From Aquimarina rhabdastrellae (lineage in GTDB: Bacteria; Bacteroidota; Bacteroidia; Flavobacteriales; Flavobacteriaceae): a DNA stretch of 64,000 nt. The stretch covers positions 1 to 64,000 of the forward strand of contig CANDNT010000017.1 in NCBI GenBank assembly GCA_947387485.1, in the 5' to 3' direction. The notes beneath the pieces are model-generated. The model worked only from the letters and a program-made list of their open reading frames with translations. It had not been told where the DNA came from and ran no database searches. Shown one piece after another: positions 8,232 to 17,659 of this stretch. Position numbers and translations under genes: made by a program. Within the stretch, counting starts at the first letter, position 1. Every line of letters begins with the position of its first letter.

Positions 8232-9986
8232 ATGAACAAATTTGAAGAGTTAGGGTTAGGAGAAGCTATAATTAAGGCCGTAGATGCTATGGGCTTTACA
8301 GAACCCAGTGACATACAAGCAAAGGCCATTCCGATTTTATTAGAAGAGGATACAGATATTGTAGCATTGGCGCAAACGGGTACAGGAAAAACCGCAGCTT
8401 TTGGTTTTCCTTTGATAGAAAAGATTGATGTAAATAGCCGTACTACACAAGGATTAATCTTATCTCCTACTCGCGAACTTTGTTTACAGATTGCTAATGA
8501 ATTAAAAAATTATTCAAAATTCATTAAAGGCCTACACACCGTGGCTATTTATGGAGGAGCTAGTATTCAAGAACAAGCTAGAGATATTAAACGTGGAGCA
8601 CATATTATTGTAGCTACTCCAGGTCGTATGCAAGATATGATTAACCGTAAAATGGTTAATATATCTAATATCGAGTATTGTGTTCTTGACGAAGCAGATG
8701 AAATGTTAAACATGGGATTCTATGAAGATATCAATACCATTTTATCACATACTCCAGAAGAGAAAAGCACATGGTTATTCTCTGCTACTATGCCTAGAGA
8801 AGTAGCTTCTATAGCAAAACGCTTTATGAAAACTCCAGTAGAAATTACTGTAGGACATAAAAACACTGGATCAAAAAATGTTTCTCATGAATACTACTTG
8901 GTAAATTCTAGAGATCGTTATTTGGCTTTAAAAAGATTAGCCGATGCTAATCCCGATATCTTTTCTGTAATTTTTTGTCGTACCAAAAGAGATACTCAAA
9001 AAGTTGCTGAAAATTTAATCGAAGATGGTTATAATGCTGCTGCTTTACACGGGGATTTAAGTCAGAATCAACGTGATTTGGTAATGAAGAGTTTTAGAAA
9101 TCGTCAAATACAAATGCTTGTTGCTACTGATGTTGCAGCAAGAGGTATAGATGTTGATGATGTAACACACGTTATTAATTATCAATTACCTGACGAAATA
9201 GAAACGTATACACACCGTAGTGGTCGTACAGGTCGTGCTGGTAAAAACGGTACTTCTATGGTTATTGTTTCTAAGAGTGAAGTGCGCAAGATCAAATCTA
9301 TTGAGCGTATTATCAAAAATTCTTTCGAAAGAAAAGAAATCCCTAGTGGTGATGAAATATGTCAAGTACAATTATTTCATTTAGCTAATGATATTAAAAC
9401 TTCGGAAATCAATCATGAAATTGATAGTTATTTACCATCTATTAACGAAGTGCTTGAAGAATTTACAAAAGAAGAATTAATTAAAAAATTCTTCTCTGTT
9501 GAGTTCTCTCGTTTCCATAATTATTATAAAAATGCCAAAGATCTTAACTCTGTTAATGATCAAGATGGTGGAAGATCTCATAATGGATCTATTCGTTACT
9601 TTATCAATATCGGACAAAAGGATGGTTTTGATTGGATGTCTTTAAAAGACTTCTTAAAAGAAACATTAAGTCTAGGTAGAGATGGTGTGAGTAGAGTTGA
9701 TGTAAAAGAAAACTTCTCTTTCTTTAACACTGCTCCAGAAGAGCAAGACAAAGTACTTTCTATCTTTGAGAATTTCAAACTTGAAGGAAGAAGTGTTAAT
9801 GTAGAAATCTCTAAAAACTCAGGAGGCCGTAGAGATCGTGGCGGAAGACGTCGTGGAGATAATAGAGGTGGTTTTAAAGGAAATCGTCGTAGTGATGATT
9901 TTAAACCTAGAAGAAGAGGTGATAGAGATCATAAAAACAATGATAACAAAAGAAGAGATCGTAGAAGACGTAGTGATCGCAACTAA
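8232..9986 (+). CDS. DEAD-box ATP-dependent RNA helicase (DeaD/CsdA type)
   Basis: A cytoplasmic RNA helicase of 584 aa. It shows the Q motif and motif I AQTGTGKTAAF near residue 46, PTRELC, motif II DEAD near residue 155, SAT near 187, and HRSGRTGRAG near 327. A DbpA-type RNA-binding domain spans about residues 460-535 (IRYFINIGQKDGFDW onward), and the last 50 residues are an Arg/Gly/Asp-rich disordered tail that likely binds RNA. Probable roles are ribosome assembly, mRNA turnover and cold growth. The longest frame opens at TTG 8211, but that TTG is the end of the -7 box, so I start at ATG 8232. Confidence 0.95.
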   Translation: MNKFEELGLGEAIIKAVDAMGFTEPSDIQAKAIPILLEEDTDIVALAQTGTGKTAAFGFPLIEKIDVNSRTTQGLILSPTRELCLQIANELKNYSKFIKGLHTVAIYGGASIQEQARDIKRGAHIIVATPGRMQDMINRKMVNISNIEYCVLDEADEMLNMGFYEDINTILSHTPEEKSTWLFSATMPREVASIAKRFMKTPVEITVGHKNTGSKNVSHEYYLVNSRDRYLALKRLADANPDIFSVIFCRTKRDTQKVAENLIEDGYNAAALHGDLSQNQRDLVMKSFRNRQIQMLVATDVAARGIDVDDVTHVINYQLPDEIETYTHRSGRTGRAGKNGTSMVIVSKSEVRKIKSIERIIKNSFERKEIPSGDEICQVQLFHLANDIKTSEINHEIDSYLPSINEVLEEFTKEELIKKFFSVEFSRFHNYYKNAKDLNSVNDQDGGRSHNGSIRYFINIGQKDGFDWMSLKDFLKETLSLGRDGVSRVDVKENFSFFNTAPEEQDKVLSIFENFKLEGRSVNVEISKNSGGRRDRGGRRRGDNRGGFKGNRRSDDFKPRRRGDRDHKNNDNKRRDRRRRSDRN

Positions 9987-10067
9987 TTAATTTTTATAAA
10001 AAAGTAATATAGTTTATATACGTTTAATATGTTAACTTCTGTAAATTTATACGTCTTATATATGTAC

Positions 10068-10850
10068 ATGAAAAGAACTTTATTAATTATATTACTTTTT
10101 TTAACTGCTTTTTCTTCGTTTGCTCAAGAAAACACTTCAGAAACTACTCAAAAAGATGTTATTTCTGGAAAGGTATTGAATGCTGCAAATGATGTAAAAC
10201 TACAAAACGTACACATTCTTAACCTAAGTCAAGTAGTAGGTACTATTACTGATAACGAAGGTGATTTTAATATCCCTGCAAAAGTAAATGATACTTTATA
10301 TTTTAGCTATATAGGTTTTAAACCCTTAAAAGTTCGTGTTACAAACGATTGGTTAAAATTTGGAGATGTTAAAATTAAAATGACAGAATTAGGAATTGCT
10401 CTAGAAGAAGTAACCGTTTCTGAAATTCCGCTTACAGGATACTTAGAAATCGATGCAAAAAAGATTCCGATCTATGATAACTACAGATACAGTATTTCTG
10501 GTTTAAATACTGGTTATGAAGGTGGTAACAAACAACCTAGTGCAGTAACCAAAACCTTAAATGCTATTTTTAATCCTGCTGATTTCTTATATAATACGTT
10601 TAGTAAACGTGGAAAAGAGTTACGTAAGCTACGTAAGATGAAACAGGATGATAAGATTAAAAGTCTTCTTGAAAGTAAATTTGATAGAGAAGCTTTAATG
10701 GCTTTATTAAAAGTTGATCGTATTGATGTAGACGAGATTTTAAGGCATTGTAACTACTCTGAAGATTTTATCAAATTTGCTAATGATTTACAGATTCTTG
10801 ATGCTATTAGTGGGTGTTATGAAGAACATAAATTACTTCAACGTAAGTAA
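10068..10850 (+). CDS. Secreted protein with carboxypeptidase-like regulatory domain
   Basis: The 260-residue product has a signal peptide ending FSSFAQ. A CarboxypepD_reg-like beta-sandwich domain follows at about residues 30-120 (ISGKVLNAANDVKL, TITDNEGDFNI, YFSYIGFK), the same domain found at the N-terminus of Bacteroidota TonB receptors. The remaining 140 residues are mostly helical and basic, and I recognise no domain there. It is likely periplasmic or outer-membrane associated; function is unknown. I start at ATG 10068 because an upstream in-frame ATG at 10029 would bury the signal peptide. A bidirectional terminator follows. Confidence 0.85.
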   Translation: MKRTLLIILLFLTAFSSFAQENTSETTQKDVISGKVLNAANDVKLQNVHILNLSQVVGTITDNEGDFNIPAKVNDTLYFSYIGFKPLKVRVTNDWLKFGDVKIKMTELGIALEEVTVSEIPLTGYLEIDAKKIPIYDNYRYSISGLNTGYEGGNKQPSAVTKTLNAIFNPADFLYNTFSKRGKELRKLRKMKQDDKIKSLLESKFDREALMALLKVDRIDVDEILRHCNYSEDFIKFANDLQILDAISGCYEEHKLLQRK

Positions 10851-10865
10851 TTAAAAATATATCAA

Positions 10866-10903
10866 AAAAATAAGCCTCGTTTAAAAACGAGGCTTATTTT
10901 TTA
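10866..10903. terminator. Bidirectional terminator
   Basis: AATAAGCCTCG / CGAGGCTTATT with a 6-nt loop, flanked by A- and T-runs, serves the convergent gene ending at 10850 and priA ending at 10901. Confidence 0.9.
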
Positions 10904-13354
10904 TTGATTATCTACATTAATCAAAATACGAACTCCAGAGAATTCTTTTATTATAGCAAACTTATTCAGTATTTTATGTATTGCTAATTTAGTTTGTTTA
11001 ATAGATTGTCCTTGTGGTATCTTAATTAAAATGTGCTTATGGTATTGATTTCTTATTCTCGCTACTGGTGGGTATTCTGGACCTAATACAAATTCTTTAA
11101 ACAAGCTTCTCATACTTTTGGCTAACCATAAAGAACCATCATTTACTTTTTGATAATCTTTATGTTTACAAGTGATCTTAATCAATCGATAAAACGGTGG
11201 GTATTTATATTGATGTCTTTCTTCTATTTGATCTTTATACATCGATTGATAATCATTAACCGATACTTGTTGTAAGATTTGATGATGTGGATTATAAGTC
11301 TGTATGAGTACTTTTCCTCTTTTTAAACTTCTTCCTGCTCTTCCTGCTACTTGTTGTATTAATTGAAAACTACGCTCATGAGCTCTAAAATCAGGAAAAT
11401 TGAGCATATTATCTGCATTTAAAACACCTACTAAACTTACATTTTTAAAATCCAAACCTTTGGTTAACATTTGTGTTCCTACCAAGATATCAATTTCTCC
11501 TTGTTCTAATGCTGTGATAATTTTTGCGTGTCCATTTTTACCCCTAGTAGTATCCTGGTCCATACGGCCTATTTTATGCTCAGGAAACAATTCTAATAAC
11601 TCTTTTTCGATTTGCTCTGTACCAAAACCTTTGGTCGTTAATGCTGTACTACCACATGCGTGACACTGTTGCATCATAGCTATATGGTATCCGCAATAAT
11701 GACATCTCAATTGGTTACGGTATTGGTGATATGTCAAACTCACATCACAATTAGGGCATTGAGGAGAATGACCACAAGTTGTACATTCTGTAACTGGAGA
11801 AAAACCTCTTCTATTTTGAAATAAGATCACTTGATCTCCTTCTTTTAACGTCTCCTCCATTTGCTTTAAAAGCGTATCGCTAAAATGTCCTTTCATTCTT
11901 TTTTTACGATACTTTTCTTTGATATCTACCAAAGAAATATCAGGCATCAATACATTACCATGTCTTCTAGTTAATTCCACCAAGCCATATTTTTGTCGCT
12001 TTGCATTATAATAAGTTTCTATCGCTGGTGTAGCTGATCCTAATACTATTTTTGCTTTAAACAAGTTTCCTAAAACAATAGCCGTATCTCTTGCATGATA
12101 TCTAGGTGCTGGATCAAACTGTTTAAAAGTTGTTTCATGCTCTTCGTCTACAACAATTAAACCTAAATCTTGAAATGGTAAAAATATTGCTGATCGCGCT
12201 CCTATAATTACTTGAGCTTTTGATTTATTTTTTAAAACATTATTCCAGACTTCTACTCGCTCATGTATAGAATATTTTGAATGATACACTCCTAGCCTAT
12301 CTCCAAAATGCTTTTGTAATCTCCATATTAACTGAGTAGTAAGTGCTATTTCTGGTAACAAATACAAGACTTGCATCCCTTGATTCAGGACATCTTCTAT
12401 TAACTTGATGTATATCTCTGTTTTACCAGAAGAAGTCACTCCATGTAATAAACAAACATCTTTGGTTTCAAAAGTTTCTTTAATTTGTGCTAAAGCCGTT
12501 TCTTGATAAGGATTTAAGGATGAAGTTTCTTCAACTGCTTTTCCGTCATATGCTATTCTATCAGTCTGTAAATGATATTCTTCAAATATTTCTTTTTTCA
12601 CAAGACCTTTTACAACGGCTGCTGTTGAGTTTGCAACTTGAATTAAGTCTTTTACTTTTATACCTTTTTTGCTTGATGCTTGTAATGTAAAATATTTTAG
12701 AAGTACTTCTTTCTGTTTAGGTGCTCTACTTACTTTTTCTAATAATTTTTGTAGTGCATTATCTCCTTCGTGTTGTGGATGTAATCGTATAAATCTAACT
12801 AATTTGGGTTTATACTGCTCATAGATTTCCTCTTGTACCGTTATTACTCCTTTTTCGAGTAATCGTTTGATTACAGGTAAAACCTTTTTCTTGTTAACAA
12901 TACTCATTACTTCTTGCACTTTAAGCAAACTTTGGTATTGTAATGCTTCATAAACTAGATATTCATCTTCTTTTAAAGTCTCAATATCTATTGTCTCTTT
13001 ATCATTCTTAAGAATAATAGTTTCACTCTCTAACAAAAAGGCATTAGGTAAAGCCGTTCTTTCAATTTCTCCTATAGATGCCATATAATATGAAGCCATC
13101 CAATTCCATAATACTAACTGCTTTTCTGTAACGATAGGTTCTTCGTCAAGAATATGATCGATTTCCTTGGCTTCGTATAATTGAGGTTCAGACTGATGTA
13201 TTTTTGTTACAATTCCTGCATACATTTTAGTTTTTCCAAAAGGAACTGCTACCCGCATTCCTGGTTTTAAAAAACCTGCTTCGTCTTTGTTTACACTATA
13301 GGTAAATTCTTTGTGCAACGGAACTGGTAAAATAACATCTATAAAATAATCCAT
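10901..13354 (-). CDS. priA: Primosomal protein N' (replication restart helicase)
   Basis: PriA is a 3'-5' DNA helicase that reloads the replisome at stalled forks. The 817-residue protein has the N-terminal 3'-DNA-binding domain (MDYFIDVILPVPL...), Walker A GVTSSGKTE near residue 306, the DEEH box near residue 401 and an inserted zinc-binding region at about 520-570 with eight cysteines in CxxC pairs (CTTCGHSPQCPNC, then CHYCG and CHACG). The helicase C-terminal motif QVAGRAGRS is near residue 665. Length is normal. A minus-strand -7 box lies at 13418-13425. Confidence 0.97.
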   Translation of the reverse strand: MDYFIDVILPVPLHKEFTYSVNKDEAGFLKPGMRVAVPFGKTKMYAGIVTKIHQSEPQLYEAKEIDHILDEEPIVTEKQLVLWNWMASYYMASIGEIERTALPNAFLLESETIILKNDKETIDIETLKEDEYLVYEALQYQSLLKVQEVMSIVNKKKVLPVIKRLLEKGVITVQEEIYEQYKPKLVRFIRLHPQHEGDNALQKLLEKVSRAPKQKEVLLKYFTLQASSKKGIKVKDLIQVANSTAAVVKGLVKKEIFEEYHLQTDRIAYDGKAVEETSSLNPYQETALAQIKETFETKDVCLLHGVTSSGKTEIYIKLIEDVLNQGMQVLYLLPEIALTTQLIWRLQKHFGDRLGVYHSKYSIHERVEVWNNVLKNKSKAQVIIGARSAIFLPFQDLGLIVVDEEHETTFKQFDPAPRYHARDTAIVLGNLFKAKIVLGSATPAIETYYNAKRQKYGLVELTRRHGNVLMPDISLVDIKEKYRKKRMKGHFSDTLLKQMEETLKEGDQVILFQNRRGFSPVTECTTCGHSPQCPNCDVSLTYHQYRNQLRCHYCGYHIAMMQQCHACGSTALTTKGFGTEQIEKELLELFPEHKIGRMDQDTTRGKNGHAKIITALEQGEIDILVGTQMLTKGLDFKNVSLVGVLNADNMLNFPDFRAHERSFQLIQQVAGRAGRSLKRGKVLIQTYNPHHQILQQVSVNDYQSMYKDQIEERHQYKYPPFYRLIKITCKHKDYQKVNDGSLWLAKSMRSLFKEFVLGPEYPPVARIRNQYHKHILIKIPQGQSIKQTKLAIHKILNKFAIIKEFSGVRILINVDNQ

Positions 13355-13417
13355 AAAAGATAAAACTGTGTCTACATATCGGGAGTATATCTCATCCCTT
13401 CTTATTTAAGATAAGGA

Positions 13418-13425
13418 CAAAAATA
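13418..13425 (-). promoter_or_regulatory. -7 box upstream of priA
   Basis: TATTTTTG on the minus strand matches TAnnTTTG and lies 63 bp upstream of the priA start. I see no clear TTG at the expected -33 position. Confidence 0.5.
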
Positions 13426-13476
13426 CAGTTTTTGTATCGCATTGTTTTTATATCTAAAGAATAATCCTCTTCAAAT

Positions 13477-13512
13477 AAAAAGCGATATAAGATTGCTCCT
13501 ATACCGCTTTTA
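13477..13512 (-). terminator. Hairpin terminator after the chalcone-isomerase-like gene
   Basis: On the minus strand AAAAGCGGTATA pairs with TATATCGCTTTT (one mismatch), followed by T-rich sequence. Confidence 0.7.
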
Positions 13513-13531
13513 TCTCAAGTAATAAATATTG

Positions 13532-14098
13532 TTATTTTTGAATTCCTAACATTCCGTTTTTAATTAGTGCACAAGCTGGCTCATCACCTAACCAAATTTT
13601 AAATAATGCATATTTAAAATCTCTACCTTTGATTTCGCCTATAAACTCTCCGTTTTTATATGTCTTTAAATTTCCACCTTTAATATAAACAAAATCAAAG
13701 AAATCATTTACATTAATAGCAGCTCCAAATATTTTTAAAAATTCATCTATACGTGTTTGCAATGTTTCTGTATTGCCATACATAGCGTCATCAAATCCTT
13801 TTTTAAATACTTTTGTCATACGTTTATTAGTTACTCTTTTTGAAACTATATTTAAACGTATAGCCATACTTTCGTCAGAATCTAATACTTCTTTAGGATC
13901 GTTATACTTATTTTGTGTGTATAGTCCTCCAGAGTAGGTATCTACACTAAGTACACTACGCATTCCCGCTCCATTTAAGGTTAATTCTTCTCCTTCAAAA
14001 CTTAATTTATAAGGAAGTACTACATTACCTATACGGATTTGAGAAAACCCCATAGCACTAATGGCTATAAGCATACAAAATAGAATTGTTTTTTTCAT
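13532..14098 (-). CDS. Chalcone isomerase-like secreted protein (copy 1)
   Basis: The 188-residue protein has a signal peptide ending AMGFSQ and a Chalcone_3-type fold: LTLNGAGMRSVLSVDTY near residue 40, GGLYTQNK, SKRVTNKRMTKVFKKGFDDA near residue 87 and FKYALFKIWLGDEPA near the end. Bacterial members are not flavonoid enzymes; they bind fatty acids or have unknown roles and are exported. A paralog lies 660 bp upstream (14755-15318), with a DUF2147 gene between them. The likely location is the periplasm. The family call is firm and the role is unknown. Confidence 0.85.
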   Translation of the reverse strand: MKKTILFCMLIAISAMGFSQIRIGNVVLPYKLSFEGEELTLNGAGMRSVLSVDTYSGGLYTQNKYNDPKEVLDSDESMAIRLNIVSKRVTNKRMTKVFKKGFDDAMYGNTETLQTRIDEFLKIFGAAINVNDFFDFVYIKGGNLKTYKNGEFIGEIKGRDFKYALFKIWLGDEPACALIKNGMLGIQK

Positions 14099-14207
14099 GG
14101 TTGTTGTTTTTTACAGATATGACTATTGAGTCTATTTAGATAAAAAAACCTGACAAAAAAAATGTTAAATTATGCTTAATTCTCACGTATTTAGGATTCA
14201 ATTCTAA

Positions 14208-14642
14208 TTATACTTTAATCCATTGTTGAGTTCTAAATAAGAATGCTATATATCCTCTTACATTAAGTCGTTGTGGATCATCTTCGTCAACCCATATCTT
14301 ACATCTATATACTTTTCCATTTTTGGGATCTGTGATTGTTCCTCCACTATATTCTTCTCCATCTTTAGATAAAGCTTTGATAATTACCATACCTTTTACT
14401 GGTTTGTTATAATCTTCCCCGTCACATTCTGTACAAAGCTTATCTTCTTCAGCTTTATTCATTAGTTCTAAAATTTTGCCGTAATATTTACCATCATTAT
14501 CCTTATAAATTTCAACAATTGACTTGGCTTCACCAGTATTATCATCTATCGTTTTCCATTTACCTATTACTGATTGCGATGTCATGCTAATGCTAAATAA
14601 TATAGCACATAAAAAAAACATAGTTTTGGAATTACTCCACAT
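14208..14642 (-). CDS. DUF2147 secreted protein
   Basis: The 144-residue exported protein has a signal peptide at about residues 1-24. The DUF2147 domain shows GKWKTIDDNTGEAKSIVEIY at 28-47 and the later GGTITDPKNGKVYRCKIW and LNVRGYIAFLFRTQQW. This small beta-barrel family is widespread in the periplasm of Gram-negative bacteria without a settled biochemical role. Two Cys in the LCTECDGEDYNKP segment form a CxxC, as often seen in the family. It sits between two chalcone isomerase-like paralogs on the same strand, but a strong terminator lies just upstream, so it is probably transcribed on its own. Confidence 0.88.
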   Translation of the reverse strand: MWSNSKTMFFLCAILFSISMTSQSVIGKWKTIDDNTGEAKSIVEIYKDNDGKYYGKILELMNKAEEDKLCTECDGEDYNKPVKGMVIIKALSKDGEEYSGGTITDPKNGKVYRCKIWVDEDDPQRLNVRGYIAFLFRTQQWIKV

Positions 14643-14691
14643 ATTGATTCGAATTAATTTGTTAATAGTCTCTTAATATACTAAAATCTAT

Positions 14692-14731
14692 GCAAAAAAA
14701 AACAGCCTTAAGATTTTCTTAAGACTGTTCT
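14692..14731 (-). terminator. Strong rho-independent terminator
   Basis: On the minus strand AACAGTCTTAAG / CTTAAGGCTGTT (one mismatch), followed by nine T. It ends the transcript of the chalcone-isomerase-like gene at 14755-15318. Confidence 0.88.
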
Positions 14732-14754
14732 GGATAAGCTTATAATTGAGTTTA

Positions 14755-15318
14755 TTATTGCAAACCTAGCATTCCTTCTTTAACACTTTCACTAGCAGGC
14801 TCTTCCCCAAGCCAAATTTTAAAAAGTGCATATTTAAAGTCTCTACCTTTAATGATACCTAATTCTTTATCATTCTTGTAAACTTTAACTCCTTCATCTT
14901 TAATATATGCAATATCAAAAATGTCATTCTTTACTATTGGCTCTGAAAAGAATCCAATAAATTCTTGAATTCTTTCATCTAAAGCTGCTGTATTTCCAAA
15001 TGTAGCTTTCTGAAATCCTTCACGCACAGCGTTAATCATTTTTTGCTGTGTAATAAATTTTGATACAATATTCAATTTAATCGACATTGTTTCATCTGCA
15101 TCTAAAATAGCTTTTGGATCTTTACTTCTGTTTTGTAAATACAATCCTCCTGCATATAAGTCGATCCATAATAATTGACGCATTCCTGCTCCATTCAATT
15201 TTAAGTTAACGTCTCCCCTATTTTCTTCGTAAGGCAAAATAGCTTTTCCAATTCTAATTTGAGCTGTAGCTGTTGTCAACGAAATTAGGGCTACTAATAC
15301 TAAAAAAATTCTCCTCAT
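14755..15318 (-). CDS. Chalcone isomerase-like secreted protein (copy 2)
   Basis: This 187-residue paralog of the protein at 13532-14098 has a signal peptide ending TTATAQ and the matching blocks LKLNGAGMRQLLWIDLYAGG, LNIVSKFITQQKM, GFQKATFGNTAAL and GRDFKYALFKIWLGEEPAS. The residues that differ cluster on predicted surface loops, consistent with an old duplication. The longest frame starts at TTG 15361-15363, but that TTG is part of the -7 box TATCTTTG. The start is therefore ATG 15316-15318, which gives a normal signal peptide. It ends before a strong terminator. Confidence 0.86.
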   Translation of the reverse strand: MRRIFLVLVALISLTTATAQIRIGKAILPYEENRGDVNLKLNGAGMRQLLWIDLYAGGLYLQNRSKDPKAILDADETMSIKLNIVSKFITQQKMINAVREGFQKATFGNTAALDERIQEFIGFFSEPIVKNDIFDIAYIKDEGVKVYKNDKELGIIKGRDFKYALFKIWLGEEPASESVKEGMLGLQ

Positions 15319-15360
15319 TACTTCTGTTATTTTTTTGCTGGACAAAATTTTATCACCGAA

Positions 15361-15392
15361 CAAAGATAATTAAAATTGCTATGCATGCACAA
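15361..15392 (-). promoter_or_regulatory. Promoter of chalcone isomerase-like gene copy 2
   Basis: On the minus strand, TTG (15390-15392), 21 bp, then TATCTTTG (15361-15368). A perfect 14-bp inverted repeat lies directly upstream at 15393-15428. Confidence 0.65.
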
Positions 15393-15428
15393 TAAAACGT
15401 TAAAAAACAGTTAATTTTTAACGTTTTA
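15393..15428. repeat. Perfect 14-bp inverted repeat abutting a promoter
   Basis: TAAAACGTTAAAAA and TTTTTAACGTTTTA are separated by 8 nt. There is no T-tract on either side, so an operator is more likely than a terminator. It touches the -33 element of the promoter of the gene ending at 15318. Confidence 0.5.
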
Positions 15429-15821
15429 CATTTCCTATCATCTCAATAGGGTGGTATTTAATCCTATTTGTTTGTTTTCCTACACTATAGTAGTAATCCA
15501 ACAATAAAAATTACAAAGAAGTGTGATTCTGATCACAAAAAAATTACTGTATAATCTCTTTTCAAGTACTGAAAAACCTCATTATCAACAACTTTCTTTT
15601 TTAATATTTTTTTAACTTATTTTTTATTTTTGAATTTCAAAAAAGTAAGGCTATCGTATTCATTTTAGCATTTCAAAAAAAGTAAAATTGTCTTTTTGGG
15701 CAATTATTATTTCTTATTTTGACTTATTCTTTTTTTTATTTTTTAACATATTTATCTTTTAAAAACTATACATGAAATCGTTTTTTAATAGTTTTATGTT
15801 AAAACAAATTACATCTTTTTC
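15429..15821. other. AT-rich intergenic stretch without a recognisable gene
   Basis: About 390 bp of very AT-rich sequence with homopolymer runs and a loose direct repeat (TTTCAAAAAAGTAA at about 15637 and TTTCAAAAAAAGTAAA at about 15671). I see no coding frame with normal composition, no RNA and no clear terminator. Confidence 0.5.
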
Positions 15822-16739
15822 TTAGTTTTTCTTTTTCAGTTTATTTAAAGATGCATTTAGTTCAAAGCCTAATAAGAGAAGATTTGCATTAAGCCATATA
15901 TAAAGCATTAATATTAATAATGCTCCAATTGAACCATATAATTTATTGTATGTAGAGAAATTGTCTATGTAGATTCCAAACAAATATGTCGTAATAATAA
16001 TAAGAATGGTAGTCATTATAGCTCCAGGTGAGAAAAAACGACTATCTCTACCTTCTGTTACTCCAAAATAAAACAGAATAGAAACGGTAAAAAAGATCAT
16101 TAAAACCCAAATAACATATTTACCTATCATTAACCAAAAAATCGAATCATCAACAACTCCCATGTTATTGAGGTTACTTACGAGATAAGAAAAATATAAC
16201 GTAAACACTACTGTCGTTAATAGTAACATTGCTATGACCAAAGAAACTCCTAACGCAACAGCATATTGCTTTATAAAATTGCGATTTAAGGTCACATGAT
16301 AAGAATATTCAAATCCAGAAAAAACAGCATTGACTCCATTTGACATTAAAAAAATTGACAAAATAAAAGTTGTTGATAATAAGGTTCCTCTAGGGTTTAT
16401 AGCAACATCTTTTATGATTTGTTCAAAAAATTCCCATGTGTGAGAAGGTAATATTTCTTTTATAAATGCTAGAAATCCTTCTTGAAAGTTTGTTATAGGA
16501 ATATATGGGATTAAGTTTAAAGTAAATAGTAAAAAAGGAAATATCGCTATAAAAAAGCTCCAAGAAATAGCACTTGCTCTAGCAGAAAAAGTTCCTTTAA
16601 TGATCCCTAATAAATAACTTTCTACTAAATCATATAATGATAAGCCTACAAATCCTGGTAAAACAATCTTTTTACCAAGTTTTACCAGAATTGATAGGAC
16701 AGGTATCTTTAAAAGTTTTTCTTCTAGCTGTCTAGGCAT
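15822..16739 (-). CDS. YihY/BrkB-family inner-membrane protein
   Basis: The 305-residue integral membrane protein has about six hydrophobic segments and the family marks ARASAISWSFFIAIFPFLLF near residue 53, FEYSYHVT near 145, and the C-terminal LYGSIGALLILMLYIWLNA near 270 with the following LLGFELNA. The YihY (formerly RNase BN / BrkB) family has no established enzyme activity. The gene begins 10 bp after nadC on the same strand, so the two probably form an operon, though no functional link is known. Confidence 0.9.
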   Translation of the reverse strand: MPRQLEEKLLKIPVLSILVKLGKKIVLPGFVGLSLYDLVESYLLGIIKGTFSARASAISWSFFIAIFPFLLFTLNLIPYIPITNFQEGFLAFIKEILPSHTWEFFEQIIKDVAINPRGTLLSTTFILSIFLMSNGVNAVFSGFEYSYHVTLNRNFIKQYAVALGVSLVIAMLLLTTVVFTLYFSYLVSNLNNMGVVDDSIFWLMIGKYVIWVLMIFFTVSILFYFGVTEGRDSRFFSPGAIMTTILIIITTYLFGIYIDNFSTYNKLYGSIGALLILMLYIWLNANLLLLGFELNASLNKLKKKN

Positions 16740-16749
16740 CTGTAAAATC

Positions 16750-17607
16750 TTATACGGCTTTAAGGCTTAAATCTAGATTATATACAGAATGTGTTAATGC
16801 TCCACTACTGATATAATCCACACCACATTCTGCATAATGTCGTATGGTATCTTCATTTATTCCTCCACTTGATTCTGTAAGACAAGTATCACCTATCATA
16901 GCCACCGCTTTACGTGTATCTTCATAATTAAAATTATCTATCAAGATACGATATACTCCTGGTGTTTTTAATATCTCTTCTATCTCTTCTAGGTTTCTCG
17001 CTTCTACGATAATTTTAAGGTCTCGATTTGTTTCCTTTAAATAGTTCTTAGTCTTTTCTATGGCTTTGGTTATTCCGCCTGCAAAATCAATATGGTTATC
17101 CTTTAACATAATCATATCGTATAAAGCAAAACGATGATTTTCTCCTCCACCTATCTTGACAGCCCATTTTTCTAAGGCTCTTATCCCAGGTGTCGTTTTT
17201 CTAGTATCCAAAACTTTGGTTGCTGTTCCTTCTAATAACGTTACAAACGAATTTGTCTTGGTAGCAATAGCACTCATACGTTGCATTGCATTAAGTACTA
17301 AGCGCTCGGCTTTTAGAATTGACAAAGAACTTCCTGATACATAAAATGCTATATCTCCATATTTTACAGGCGTTCCATCTTCTATTAATACTTCTACTTC
17401 TAGATTAGCATCTACATAAGCAAACACTTTTTTTGCAAAATCAACACCTGCTAATATTCCTTCATCCTTTACTAATAGTTTAGCTTTTCCTGTTGTAGTA
17501 TCTGGAATACAAGCTAAAGAACTATGATCTCCATCACCAACATCTTCTCTAATAGCATTGGCAATTATCAAATCAATCTCTTTGTCAAATTGTGCTTTAC
17601 TTATCAT
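16750..17607 (-). CDS. nadC: Nicotinate-nucleotide pyrophosphorylase (carboxylating)
   Basis: NadC (quinolinate phosphoribosyltransferase) converts quinolinate and PRPP to nicotinate mononucleotide in de novo NAD synthesis. The 285-residue protein shows REDVGDGDHSS near residue 19, LDTRKTTPGIRALEKWAV near residue 133 (conserved Arg/Lys that bind quinolinate and PRPP), GGGENHRFALYDMIMLKDNH near 153 and SSGGINEDTI near 245. Length is normal. The 5' region overlaps the rightward promoter of rlmH. No nadA or nadB is in the window. Confidence 0.96.
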   Translation of the reverse strand: MISKAQFDKEIDLIIANAIREDVGDGDHSSLACIPDTTTGKAKLLVKDEGILAGVDFAKKVFAYVDANLEVEVLIEDGTPVKYGDIAFYVSGSSLSILKAERLVLNAMQRMSAIATKTNSFVTLLEGTATKVLDTRKTTPGIRALEKWAVKIGGGENHRFALYDMIMLKDNHIDFAGGITKAIEKTKNYLKETNRDLKIIVEARNLEEIEEILKTPGVYRILIDNFNYEDTRKAVAMIGDTCLTESSGGINEDTIRHYAECGVDYISSGALTHSVYNLDLSLKAV

Positions 17608-17617
17608 TTCTAAACGT

Positions 17618-17625
17618 TATTTTTG
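17618..17625 (+). promoter_or_regulatory. -7 box upstream of rlmH
   Basis: TATTTTTG matches TAnnTTTG and lies 34 bp before the rlmH ATG. No clear TTG is seen 19 bp upstream. Confidence 0.5.
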
Positions 17626-17659
17626 CTAATGTAAAAAAGTAATTCCTAACTTTTAAACT

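Noticed and set aside
14208..15318. Single operon of the chalcone-isomerase-like and DUF2147 genes
   Set aside because: A strong terminator at 14692-14731 lies between them, so cotranscription is unlikely despite the same orientation.
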